From Actinophytocola sp035995025 (lineage in GTDB: Bacteria; Actinomycetota; Actinomycetes; Mycobacteriales; Pseudonocardiaceae), in NCBI GenBank assembly GCA_035995025.1, contig DASYKY010000133.1, positions 248,001 through 312,000 on the forward strand: a stretch of DNA of 64,000 nucleotides, read 5' to 3'. Shown piece by piece: positions 25,080 to 32,882 of this stretch (position 1 is its first letter; each line of letters starts with the position of its first letter). The notes below the pieces were generated by a model. The model saw nothing but the letters and a program-made list of their open reading frames with translations, was not told the origin of the DNA and ran no database searches. Position numbers and translations under genes: made by a program.

Positions 25080-25955
25080 TCACCCGAGTTCGGCGAGGTG
25101 TGGCACGGCCGGGGCCATGGCGTCGATCCACGCGGCCGGGGCGCCCACGGGCGGGGTGATCATCGCGGTGTGCACGCCGAGCTTCGCGTAGTCGGCCATG
25201 GCGCGGACGAAGTCGTCACGGGTCTCCGGGGTGGGGCGCAGGGTGTTTGCCACGACGGTCTTGCGGATCTCGTCGTAGTCGCGGCCCACGTCGTCGCAGT
25301 GGCGGCGCAGCACGTCGAGCTTGTGCGCGACGTCCTCGGGCGACGACGTGAACAGGTTGCACGCGTCGCCGTACTGCGCGACCAGCCGCAGCGTCCTGCG
25401 CTCCCCACCACCGCCGATCATCACGGCCGGCTTGTGGAGCGGCTGCGGCGAGCAGAGCGTCTCGGCCAGCTGGTAGTGCTTGCCCTCGAACGGCCCGTCG
25501 TTCTCCGCGTCCCACATCTGCGCGCAGATCCGCAGCGTCTCCTCCAGCCGCTCGAACCGCTCGGCCACCGGCGGGAACGCCACGCCCAGCCCGCGATGCT
25601 CCCGCTCGAACCACGCGGCGCCGACGCCCAGCGTGGCCCGGCCGCCGGACAGCACGTCCAGCGTGGTGACGATCTTCGCGAGCAGCCCGGGATGCCGGTA
25701 GGTCACGCCGGTGACGAGCAGGGCGAGATCGATCGTCGAGGTGTGCGCGGCCAGGTAGCCGAGCGTCGTGTACCCCTCGAGCATGTTCGCCTCCGGCGGC
25801 AGGCCGGTCGGCGCGATCTGGAAGTAGTGGTCCATCAAGGACAGCCACGTCGCGCCGGACGCCTCCGCCGCGGTGCCCACCCTGGCCAGCTCTCCCGCGA
25901 GCGCGGCCGGGCCGCCGTCGACGTCGAATTTCGCGAAGTGGAAGCCGAGGTCCAT
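25080..25955 (-). CDS. LLM-class F420-dependent oxidoreductase
   Basis: A 291-residue luciferase-like TIM-barrel protein. Recognisable parts are WLSLMDHYFQ near the start, VTGVTYRHPGLLAKIVTTLD (about 80-99, the LAK segment of F420 enzymes), SGGRATLGVGAAW, and PAVMIGGGGERRTLRLVAQY, all common in actinobacterial F420-dependent members. Such enzymes reduce or oxidise small organic molecules with F420 or FMN. The ATG has GGAAGGGA upstream. It is divergent from the P-loop kinase-like gene at 26006. Substrate unknown. Confidence 0.87.
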   Translation of the reverse strand: MDLGFHFAKFDVDGGPAALAGELARVGTAAEASGATWLSLMDHYFQIAPTGLPPEANMLEGYTTLGYLAAHTSTIDLALLVTGVTYRHPGLLAKIVTTLDVLSGGRATLGVGAAWFEREHRGLGVAFPPVAERFERLEETLRICAQMWDAENDGPFEGKHYQLAETLCSPQPLHKPAVMIGGGGERRTLRLVAQYGDACNLFTSSPEDVAHKLDVLRRHCDDVGRDYDEIRKTVVANTLRPTPETRDDFVRAMADYAKLGVHTAMITPPVGAPAAWIDAMAPAVPHLAELG

Positions 25956-25992
25956 GAACGGTCCCTTCCGGTGGCTCGATACGAGCCGACCG

Positions 25993-25998
25993 TACCGT
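25993..25998 (+). promoter_or_regulatory. Leaderless -10 box (TACCGT)
   Basis: TACCGT, seven bases, then the ATG at 26006: the same arrangement as at 10488. Confidence 0.5.
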
Positions 25999-26005
25999 TC
26001 GGGTC

Positions 26006-26527
26006 ATGCGCAGAGTCGTGGTCCTCGGCCGGGGCGGTGCGGGCAAGTCGACGCTCGCGCGGCGGCTCGCCGCCGCTCTGGGGTTGCCGGTCGTGGAGCT
26101 GGACGAACATTTCTGGTCGCCCGAACTGCGCCCGCTGCCGAAGGACGAGTGGGCCGACGTCCAGGGCCGGCTCGCCGCCGGGACCCACTGGGTCATGGAC
26201 GGCGACCTCGGCCCGTACGACGTGCTGCCGGTACGGCTGCGCGCCGCCGACACCGTGCTGGTGCTGGACTTCCCGCTGTGGCGCTGCGCATGGCGTGCCC
26301 TGCGCCGGTCCCGGGAGAACCTGGACTTCTGGCGCTGGCTCGTCACCTACCGCCGCCGCGCGCTCCCCGCGGTGCTGGCCGCGATCGACCAGCACGCGAC
26401 CGGCGCCGAGGTGCGCGTCCTGACGGGACCGCGGGACGTCGAGCGGCTCGTCACTCGCGCGGTCGCGCCGGCAGGAACGCCGCCACCACGAACGCACCGG
26501 CCGCGGCCGCGGCGCCGACGAACATGA
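26006..26527 (+). CDS. P-loop adenylate-kinase-like protein (FlaR/topology-modulation type)
   Basis: A 173-residue nucleotide-binding protein with a Walker A motif (VVLGRGGAGKSTLARRLA, residues 4-21) and LDEHFWSP following, plus WVMDGDLGPYDVLPVRL and the LVLDFPLWRCAWR strand. This pattern matches the small kinase-like family annotated as topology modulation or FlaR proteins, of unproven function. The C-terminal 25 residues are a Pro/Arg-rich tail antisense to the MFS gene's 3' end, an overlap of 77 bp. The leaderless promoter fixes the start. Confidence 0.78.
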   Translation: MRRVVVLGRGGAGKSTLARRLAAALGLPVVELDEHFWSPELRPLPKDEWADVQGRLAAGTHWVMDGDLGPYDVLPVRLRAADTVLVLDFPLWRCAWRALRRSRENLDFWRWLVTYRRRALPAVLAAIDQHATGAEVRVLTGPRDVERLVTRAVAPAGTPPPRTHRPRPRRRRT

Positions 26528-27878
26528 TCAGCCGGAACGCACCCTGTGCCGGCACCTGCGCCGGGCCGAACGACACGGTCAGCTGCGCGAGCACGGCACC
26601 GGCGACGGCGCTCGACACGGCGGTGCCGACCGAGCGCATCAGCGTGTTGACGCTGTTCGCGGACGCCGTGTGGGTGACCGGCACCGCGGCCATGATCAGC
26701 GACGGCATCGCGCCGTAGGCGAGCCCGACGCCGGCGCCGATCACGCTCGAGGACACGACGAGCTGCCACACGGTCGACATCATCACCGTGCCGAGCGCGT
26801 ACCCGGCGGCGACCACCGCGGCACCGGTCATCAGCGTGATCTTGGGGCCCAGCACCCGGGAGATCCGCGCGGACACCGGCGCCATCGCCATCATGACCAG
26901 GCCGTTGGGCGCCATCACCAGGCCGACCGCGAGCATCGTCTGGCCCAGCCCGTACCCGGTCGCCGCCGGTAGCTGGAGCACCTGCGGAACCACCAGGGCC
27001 ATCGCGAACATCGAGAAGCCGAACACCACCGACGCGCAGTTCGTCAGCAGCACCTGCCGGCGGGCGAGCATGCGCAGGTCGATCAGCGGCCGCGGCATCC
27101 GCAGCTCCCACCAGCTCCACGCCGCGGCGACGAGCACCGCGACGGCGAGCAGGCCGAGCACCCGCGTGCTCCCCCAGCCCCAGTCGCCGCCCTTCGAGAT
27201 CGACAGCAGCAGGCACACCAGCACGATCGACAGCCCGACCGAGCCCACCACGTCGAACCGGCCGCCGGAGCGGACCGCGGACTCCGGCACCAGCGCGACC
27301 AGCAGCACCGCGGCCAGCGCGGCGAGGACGCTCGACGCCCAGAACAAGACGTGCCAGTCGGCGTGGTCGGCGACGAACGCCGCGATCGGCAGGCCGAGCG
27401 CGCCGCCGACGCCCAGCGAGGCGCTCATCAGCGCGGTCGCGGACGCGAGCCGCTGCGGCGGGACCTCGTCACGCATGATGCTGATGCCGAGCGCGATCAC
27501 GCCGGCCGACAGCCCCTGCAGGCCGCGCCCGATGATCATCGGGGTCAGCGAGTCGCTCAGCGCGCAGATCACCGAGCCCACCACCAGCACGCCGAGGCTG
27601 ATCAGCAGCATCCGGCGCTTGCCGTACATGTCGCCGAGGCGGCCCGTCACCGGTGTCACGACCGCGCCCGCGAGCAACGTGACAGTGACCGCCCAGGCGG
27701 TGTCCGCCGGGGCCGAGCCGAGCAGGTGGGGCAGGCTGGGCACCAGCGGGATGACCAGCGTCTGCATGAGCGACACGACGATGCCGGAGAACGCGAGAAC
27801 GGGCACGATCACCGCGTGCCCGTTCCGGTCCGGCTCCGTGAGGGCGCGATCCGCGCCCAGGGTGGCAGCCTGCTGCAC
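26451..27878 (-). CDS. MFS drug exporter, 14-TMS (DHA2) type
   Basis: About 475 residues with 14 predicted membrane helices; motif A is GRLGDMYGKRR and motif C is in the GIVVSL/PSLPHLLG region typical of multidrug exporters of the EmrB/QacA family. GTG 27878 is chosen because GGAGGGG lies about six bases upstream; the frame is open to 27908. It is divergent from a TetR-family gene, the classical arrangement for a repressor-controlled efflux pump. Two dyads in the shared 120-bp promoter are candidate operators. The 3' end overlaps the P-loop gene. Confidence 0.87.
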   Translation of the reverse strand: MQQAATLGADRALTEPDRNGHAVIVPVLAFSGIVVSLMQTLVIPLVPSLPHLLGSAPADTAWAVTVTLLAGAVVTPVTGRLGDMYGKRRMLLISLGVLVVGSVICALSDSLTPMIIGRGLQGLSAGVIALGISIMRDEVPPQRLASATALMSASLGVGGALGLPIAAFVADHADWHVLFWASSVLAALAAVLLVALVPESAVRSGGRFDVVGSVGLSIVLVCLLLSISKGGDWGWGSTRVLGLLAVAVLVAAAWSWWELRMPRPLIDLRMLARRQVLLTNCASVVFGFSMFAMALVVPQVLQLPAATGYGLGQTMLAVGLVMAPNGLVMMAMAPVSARISRVLGPKITLMTGAAVVAAGYALGTVMMSTVWQLVVSSSVIGAGVGLAYGAMPSLIMAAVPVTHTASANSVNTLMRSVGTAVSSAVAGAVLAQLTVSFGPAQVPAQGAFRLIMFVGAAAAAGAFVVAAFLPARPRE

Positions 27879-27913
27879 GGAACCCCTCCGGAGGTCTGAT
27901 CGGTCCACCCGAC

Positions 27914-27960
27914 AGCGTAAAGCAGTCGCTTGACTGACCGAGTGTGCCGATGTTCACTCG
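27914..27960. promoter_or_regulatory. Divergent MFS/TetR control region with two dyads
   Basis: The minus-strand -10 of the MFS gene is TACGCT (27914-27919). Directly upstream lies CAGTC-GCTT-GACTG (27923-27936), and next to it CGAGTG, ten bases, CACTCG (27939-27960). The positions fit TetR operators; the sequences are not a known consensus. Confidence 0.4.
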
Positions 27961-27998
27961 AGAACCGGGCAAGCCGGTCACGACAAGGAGGTCGCGAC

Positions 27999-28651
27999 GT
28001 GCCCGACCGGACGGTGCGGGCCGAGCAGGTCAGTGCGACCCGCCGGCAGATCATGGACGCCGCCGAGCGCCTGTACGCCGAGGAAGGTCTCTACGCCGTG
28101 TCCGCCCGGCAGATCAGCGCGGCCGCGGGCCAGGGCAACAACGCCGCCGTCGGCTACCACTTCGGCACGAAGGCCGACCTCGTGCGGGCCATCGTGCGCC
28201 GGCACAGCGAGCCCACCGAGGCGCTGCGGCTGGCGATGGTCGAGCGGGTGGCGGGGTCCGGTGAGGTCCGCGACTGGATCGGGTGCCTGGTGCGCCCGGC
28301 CACCGCCCACCTGGACTCGCTGCCCCAGCCGACCTGGTACGCGCGGTTCGGCGCGCAGGTGACGACCGACCCGGTGTTCCGGACGATCATGACGGAGGAG
28401 GCGCTGGCGACCCGGCGCTGGGGCGCATGATCGACGGGCTGCACCGGTGCCTGCCGGACCTGCCGGACGAGGTCCGCGCCGAGCGGGACGCGATGACCCG
28501 CCAGCTGATGGTGCACATGTGCGCCGAGCGGGAGCGGGCCCTGGCCGACGGCACGGACGTCACGCACGCGAGCTGGGACGGGGTCGCCGCCGGGCTCGTG
28601 GACGCGCTCACCGGACTGTGGTCGGCACCGGCCGGCCACCGCGCCCGCTGA
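27999..28651 (+). pseudogene. TetR-family repressor gene with frameshift
   Basis: Predicted repressor of the divergent MFS pump. The N-terminal helix-turn-helix is intact (RRQIMDAAERLYAEEGLYAV, then HFGTKADLVRAIV). The frame ends at 28430 after EEALATRRWGA, while the expected ligand-binding domain continues in the next frame as ALGRMIDGLHRCLPDLPDEV and runs to 28651. Inserting one C in the CCC run near 28415 joins them into one protein of about 217 residues. GTG start with AAGGAGG seven bases upstream. If real, the frameshift would remove most of the ligand and dimer domain and could derepress the pump; if not, it is a sequencing error. Confidence 0.78.
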
Positions 28652-28748
28652 CTGTCCACAGAGGATCATTTGCGGAACCCTTCCCCGCGCCGGTGCGGGT
28701 TGCCTACGCTCGAGGTGATCAGCGGTGCCGTCGGGGCGGAGGACGCGA

Positions 28749-30290
28749 GTGCCAGTCAGGGCCGGGCGACGTCGCGCGTACGCGTTCCTCTTTGTCCTGA
28801 CGGCGTTTGCGGGCTGCACGAACAGCACGGTCGAGCTGGCCCCCACCCGGACCAGGACGCCGCACGCGACGCCGCACGCTACGCCGGCCCGCGGCGCGGA
28901 GACGGCGGCGCCCGCCGAGCAGACCACCGTGCTCGACGCGGCGCCCGGGGCGGCGGCGGCGATCGCCACGTCCGCGGCGTTGTTCCGCCGCGCACCGGTG
29001 GTCCTGGTCGCCGAGGAGAACGACCAGGCGGGCATCGCGAGGGCCGCGGCGACGGCGGCGCGTCTGGGCGCACCCGTGCTGCTCACGACGTCAGGTCCGC
29101 AGAAGACTCCGCAGAAGACGTTGCTGGAGCGCGAGCTGGACCGGCTGTCGCCGGAGAAGGTGGTCGCGGTCGGCGCGGACGCCGCCGAGTCGGTGCGCGC
29201 GGTGGCGGGCTCCGTGCCGGTGCTCGACGCCGACTCCGACCTGCCAGAGGTGACACCGCCGCGGCCGGTCGACGTGACCGTGCTGGTCGACGCCACCCGC
29301 GGCGACACGGCCGCGGCGGCGACGGCCAAGGCTGCCGGCGCCACGGTCGTCCCGGTGTCCGGCAGCGACCCGCGTGCCGATCCGAAGGCCGTGCGGGCAC
29401 TGCACGAGGCCGCGCCGAAGGCCGTCCTCGCGGTCGGCGAGGGCTTCGGCCCCGCCGACCGGCTGCGGGCGCGGGTGACCATGGCGGCCGGTGGCACGGA
29501 GCTGCCCGGCGGCGGTCAGGTCGTGCTGCGCGGGCGGCGGATCGTCTGCCTCTACGGCCATCCCGGCACGCGGTCGCTTGGCGTGCTCGGCGAGCAGGGC
29601 GTGGCCGCGAGCATCACGCGGGCCAAGCGGACGGCGGCGGCGTACGGGCGGTACAGCGACGTCCCGGTGGTGCCCGCGTTCGAGATCATCGCGACCGTCG
29701 CGCAGGGCGCCCCCGGCCCGGACGGCGACTTCTCGGGCGAGTCGACCGTCGCGCAGCTGCGTCCGTGGGTCGACCAGGCACGCGCGGCGGGCTTGTACGT
29801 GGTGCTGGACCTGCAACCCGGGCGCGCCGACCTGCTGTCCCAGGCCCGCCGGTACGAGCAGCTGTTACGCCGGCCGAACGTCGGCCTCGCGGTCGACCCG
29901 GAGTGGAAGCTCGGTCCCCGCCAGCACCCGCTCGGCCAGATCGGCGGCATCGACGCGCAGGAGCTGAACCGGACGTCCGCGTGGCTGGCGGGACTCACCG
30001 CCCGGTACGCGCTGCCGCAGAAGCTGTTCGTCATCCACCAGTTCCGCCTGACGATGATCCGCCACGAGCCGGCCCTGAACACCACGCACGACGAGCTGTC
30101 GCTGCTGATCCACATGGACGGCCAGGGCTCGACCGCGCAGAAGAACTCCACGTGGCACTCCGTCGTGACCGCCCGCCCGGCCAACCTCCCGCTGGGCTGG
30201 AAGAACTTCTACGACGAGGACCACCCCATGCTCAACCCGGCGCAGACCATGGCGAAACGCCCCGCCCCGTCGATGGTCTCCTACCAGTAG
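28749..30290 (+). CDS. Lipoprotein with cell-wall-binding repeat 2-like region
   Basis: A 513-residue predicted lipoprotein: basic N-terminus, hydrophobic signal and lipobox ending FAGC, followed by a Thr/Pro-rich linker. Residues 60-250 contain repeated pieces such as ARLGAPVLLTTSG and LSPEKVVAVGADAAE, like CWB2 cell-wall-binding repeats. The C-terminal half (about 300-513, YVVLDLQPGRADLLSQ, KLFVIHQFRLTMI) looks like a TIM-barrel-type domain of unknown function. The GTG at 28749 is chosen because GGAGGA is five bases upstream. Codon 373 is TTA. It ends three bases before the convergent adenylation gene. Confidence 0.75.
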   Translation: MPVRAGRRRAYAFLFVLTAFAGCTNSTVELAPTRTRTPHATPHATPARGAETAAPAEQTTVLDAAPGAAAAIATSAALFRRAPVVLVAEENDQAGIARAAATAARLGAPVLLTTSGPQKTPQKTLLERELDRLSPEKVVAVGADAAESVRAVAGSVPVLDADSDLPEVTPPRPVDVTVLVDATRGDTAAAATAKAAGATVVPVSGSDPRADPKAVRALHEAAPKAVLAVGEGFGPADRLRARVTMAAGGTELPGGGQVVLRGRRIVCLYGHPGTRSLGVLGEQGVAASITRAKRTAAAYGRYSDVPVVPAFEIIATVAQGAPGPDGDFSGESTVAQLRPWVDQARAAGLYVVLDLQPGRADLLSQARRYEQLLRRPNVGLAVDPEWKLGPRQHPLGQIGGIDAQELNRTSAWLAGLTARYALPQKLFVIHQFRLTMIRHEPALNTTHDELSLLIHMDGQGSTAQKNSTWHSVVTARPANLPLGWKNFYDEDHPMLNPAQTMAKRPAPSMVSYQ

Positions 30291-30293
30291 CGC

Positions 30294-31823
30294 TCAGCGG
30301 GCCGCGCGCAGGGCGTGGCGGTCGATCTTGCCGTTGACGTTCAGCGGGAGCGTGGCCCGGTGGTTCAGGTGGCGGGGCACCATGTGGATGGGCAGGTAGT
30401 CCCGCAGCCAGGCGACCAGCTGCCGGCCCGGGACGGGCATGCCGGTGTAGAAGGCCACCAGCTCCGGGCCGTCCGCGTGGTGTTCGGCGAGCACCACGGC
30501 CTGGGTCACCGACGGGTGGCGGGTGAGCACGGCCTCCACCTCGCCCAGCTCCACCCGGTAGCCCCAGATCTTCAGCTGGTGGTCCAGGCGCGACAGGTGG
30601 ACCAGCCGGCCGTCCTCCCAGCGCACGCGGTCACCGGTGCGGTAGTAGGACTCCGGCCCCGTGTCGTCGCCGATGACGTACCGGTCGCCCGCGCGCGTCA
30701 GGAAGCGGGCGTGGTCGTCGTCGGAGTTCACGTAGCCGCCGAACCGTTGCGAGCCGCGCACGCACAGCTCACCCTCGTCGGCCGGAACGCCGTCCTCGTC
30801 GACGATCACGTGCTCCAGGTGGTCGTACACCGGGCCGATGGGGACGGTGTCGTTCGACGTCTTCGGCCACTCGGCCGGGTCGGCGGGCAGCCGGAACCGC
30901 GTGCACGCGACGGTCAGCTCGGTCGGGCCGTACACGTTGTCGATGCGCGTGTTCGGGGCGACCGCCCGCCACGCCGCCGCCTGCCCGCAGGTCAGCTGCT
31001 CGCCGATGAAGATGCTCTGCCGCAGCCCCGTCGCGCGGCCGGCCGGCAGGTGGCCCAGGTTCGCGCTCACCGACACCACCGACGGCACCGAGAACCAGTG
31101 CGTGACGGCCCGGTCGACCAGGAAGTCCACCGGGCTCAGCAGGTCCGTGCGGCTCGGCGAGACCAGCGTGGCCCCGCCACCCCACGTGACGAACAGGTCG
31201 AACACCGACGGGTCGAAGGTCAGGTCGAACGTGTGCGACACCCGGCAGCCCGGGCCGACCTCGAACCGCTCGACGTTGTGCGCCACGTAGGGCGCCAGGT
31301 TCGCGTGGGTGATCGGCACGCCCTTCGGCCTGCCGGTCGACCCGGACGTGAACAGCACGTACGCCACGTCGGACGGGGTCGCCGCCAGGCCGGGCAGCGG
31401 GGCGGGGCGGGCGTCGCGCACGGCCGCGGCGTCGAGCAGAACGACCGTGCCCGCCGCCGCGGCGAGGCCGCCGAGGTCCGTGACGTCGGCGGTGTCGGCG
31501 ACCAGCACGTCGCACGGGAGCGCGTCGCAGATGAGCTCGTTGCGGCGCACGGGGTGCGTCGGGTTGAGCGGGACGACCGTCGCGCCGAGCCGCAGTGCGG
31601 CCAGGTAGGCGGTGAACGCGACCAGGCCGCGCCCGGCCAGCAGCGCCACCCGGGCCGGCGCGGACCCGCGCGCCGCGAGGATGGTGCCGGCCACCGCCTC
31701 CGCACGGTCGCGCAGGTCGCGGTAGGTCAGCACCTCCCCCGCGAGGTCGAGCGCGGGCTCGTCCGGATGCCGCTCGGCGGACCTGGCGAACCACTCGTAG
31801 AGCGTCGTCTCGGCGATCGTCAT
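30294..31823 (-). CDS. Stand-alone NRPS adenylation enzyme
   Basis: A 509-residue AMP-forming adenylation domain with no carrier domain. Core motifs: YVLFTSGSTGRPKGVPIT (about residues 170), FDLTFDPSVFDLF, NVYGPTELTV, ELCVRG, YRTGDRVRW and the C-terminal NGKIDRHAL Lys. Reading the specificity positions by eye against GrsA gives D-P-F-S-I-I-V-V-A, which matches no code I know. It is the last gene of the minus-strand NRPS operon. Since NRPS at 42710-46138 has an intact carrier but a broken A domain, in-trans loading of that carrier is an attractive role. Confidence 0.88.
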   Translation of the reverse strand: MTIAETTLYEWFARSAERHPDEPALDLAGEVLTYRDLRDRAEAVAGTILAARGSAPARVALLAGRGLVAFTAYLAALRLGATVVPLNPTHPVRRNELICDALPCDVLVADTADVTDLGGLAAAAGTVVLLDAAAVRDARPAPLPGLAATPSDVAYVLFTSGSTGRPKGVPITHANLAPYVAHNVERFEVGPGCRVSHTFDLTFDPSVFDLFVTWGGGATLVSPSRTDLLSPVDFLVDRAVTHWFSVPSVVSVSANLGHLPAGRATGLRQSIFIGEQLTCGQAAAWRAVAPNTRIDNVYGPTELTVACTRFRLPADPAEWPKTSNDTVPIGPVYDHLEHVIVDEDGVPADEGELCVRGSQRFGGYVNSDDDHARFLTRAGDRYVIGDDTGPESYYRTGDRVRWEDGRLVHLSRLDHQLKIWGYRVELGEVEAVLTRHPSVTQAVVLAEHHADGPELVAFYTGMPVPGRQLVAWLRDYLPIHMVPRHLNHRATLPLNVNGKIDRHALRAAR

Positions 31824-31834
31824 GGCACCGGCGG

Positions 31835-32848
31835 TCAGGCGAGCTCGCGCATGGCGCGGTCGCACACGGCCAGCGCGCAGTCGAGGCGGCGCAGGATGCC
31901 GACGCCCACCTCGGGCAGCAGGTCCGGGCGCATCGCCGCGAGCGGCGCGATGACGTGGTTGAGCCAGCCCTCCGCGTGCTCCACGTCCACCACGACGTGC
32001 TCGAGCAGGTAGTGCATCTCGGCGTCGGTCAGGCCGACCCGCCGCCAGCCCTCGATCTGCCGCTCGAGCCGCCCGGGCACCACCAGCTCGGTGGCCTGCA
32101 GCATGCCGATCGACTGCGGCGCGAGGCCGCGGTCGGCGGAGGTCTGGAAGTACATGTTGGCCATCCGCAGCTCTTCCACCCAGTAGAAGTCCACGTTGGA
32201 CAGATAGTCGCCCGCGGGCACGCCGACGCGCGTCATCATGTCCAGGCGCAGCTGCCGGTGCGTGCCGGCGAGCTTCCCGTTGCCCATCTCGTCCCAGAAG
32301 TTGCCGGCCAGCTCGATCTTCTGCCCGCCGTGGATGCCCGGCAGCAGCAACGCCACCAGGTCGCCGAAGTGGATGTCGAACGGCGTCTCCTGGGCCTGGA
32401 AGTCGCGCAGCTGGGAGAACGTGGCCTTCTCGGCGAGGAAGTCGAACAGCGGGTGGACCACGCCGGACGCGTGCTCCTCGCACACCACGGTCGCCCACCT
32501 GCCGAAGCCCTCGGGCGTGGTCGGCACCTCGAGACCGGCGCCGTACACCTCACGGTCGCGCGCCAGCCACGCGTCGCCGACCCGGCGATGCGCGGTCACG
32601 ACGGCCGGGTGGCTGTAGTCGCGCCACTCCGGGGCCCAGGGCGGCAGGATCCGGTGCGCGTGCACCTCGTACAGGAAACGCTGTGCCTCCAGCTCGGCGG
32701 CCGGGTCGCCGTCACCGAACGCGCGGGTGCTGACCTCGTCGGCGCGACGGCCGAGGTCCGCCAGCGCGTCGGGCGACGGGTCGGTCGCACAGGACCGGAC
32801 CAGGTCGGACAGCTCGACCGCGCCGAGACGCACATCGGTCTGAGTCAT
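31835..32848 (-). CDS. Heme-oxygenase-like diiron oxygenase (HDO superfamily)
   Basis: A 337-residue helical protein of the iron-containing redox enzyme family (Haem_oxygenase_2 fold). Candidate ligands lie in VVCEEHASG, WDEMGNGKLAGTHRQL and LEHVVVDVEHAEGW, the last being the typical C-terminal H...D..H helix. Characterised members carry out N-oxygenation (SznF), fatty acid decarboxylation (UndA) and C-C cleavage of amino acids (BesC). AAAGGAG lies seven bases before the ATG. It sits between the NRPS gene and a stand-alone adenylation gene, 34 bp and 11 bp away, so it probably makes or modifies a monomer or tethered residue. Confidence 0.83.
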   Translation of the reverse strand: MTQTDVRLGAVELSDLVRSCATDPSPDALADLGRRADEVSTRAFGDGDPAAELEAQRFLYEVHAHRILPPWAPEWRDYSHPAVVTAHRRVGDAWLARDREVYGAGLEVPTTPEGFGRWATVVCEEHASGVVHPLFDFLAEKATFSQLRDFQAQETPFDIHFGDLVALLLPGIHGGQKIELAGNFWDEMGNGKLAGTHRQLRLDMMTRVGVPAGDYLSNVDFYWVEELRMANMYFQTSADRGLAPQSIGMLQATELVVPGRLERQIEGWRRVGLTDAEMHYLLEHVVVDVEHAEGWLNHVIAPLAAMRPDLLPEVGVGILRRLDCALAVCDRAMRELA

Positions 32849-32882
32849 CGGGCACTCCTTTGGCGAATCGGGAAATCTGACA

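Noticed and set aside
24139..28651. Programmed frameshifting in the quinone oxidoreductase and TetR genes
   Set aside because: No slippery heptamer plus downstream structure, and neither family is known for recoding. A missing base is simpler.
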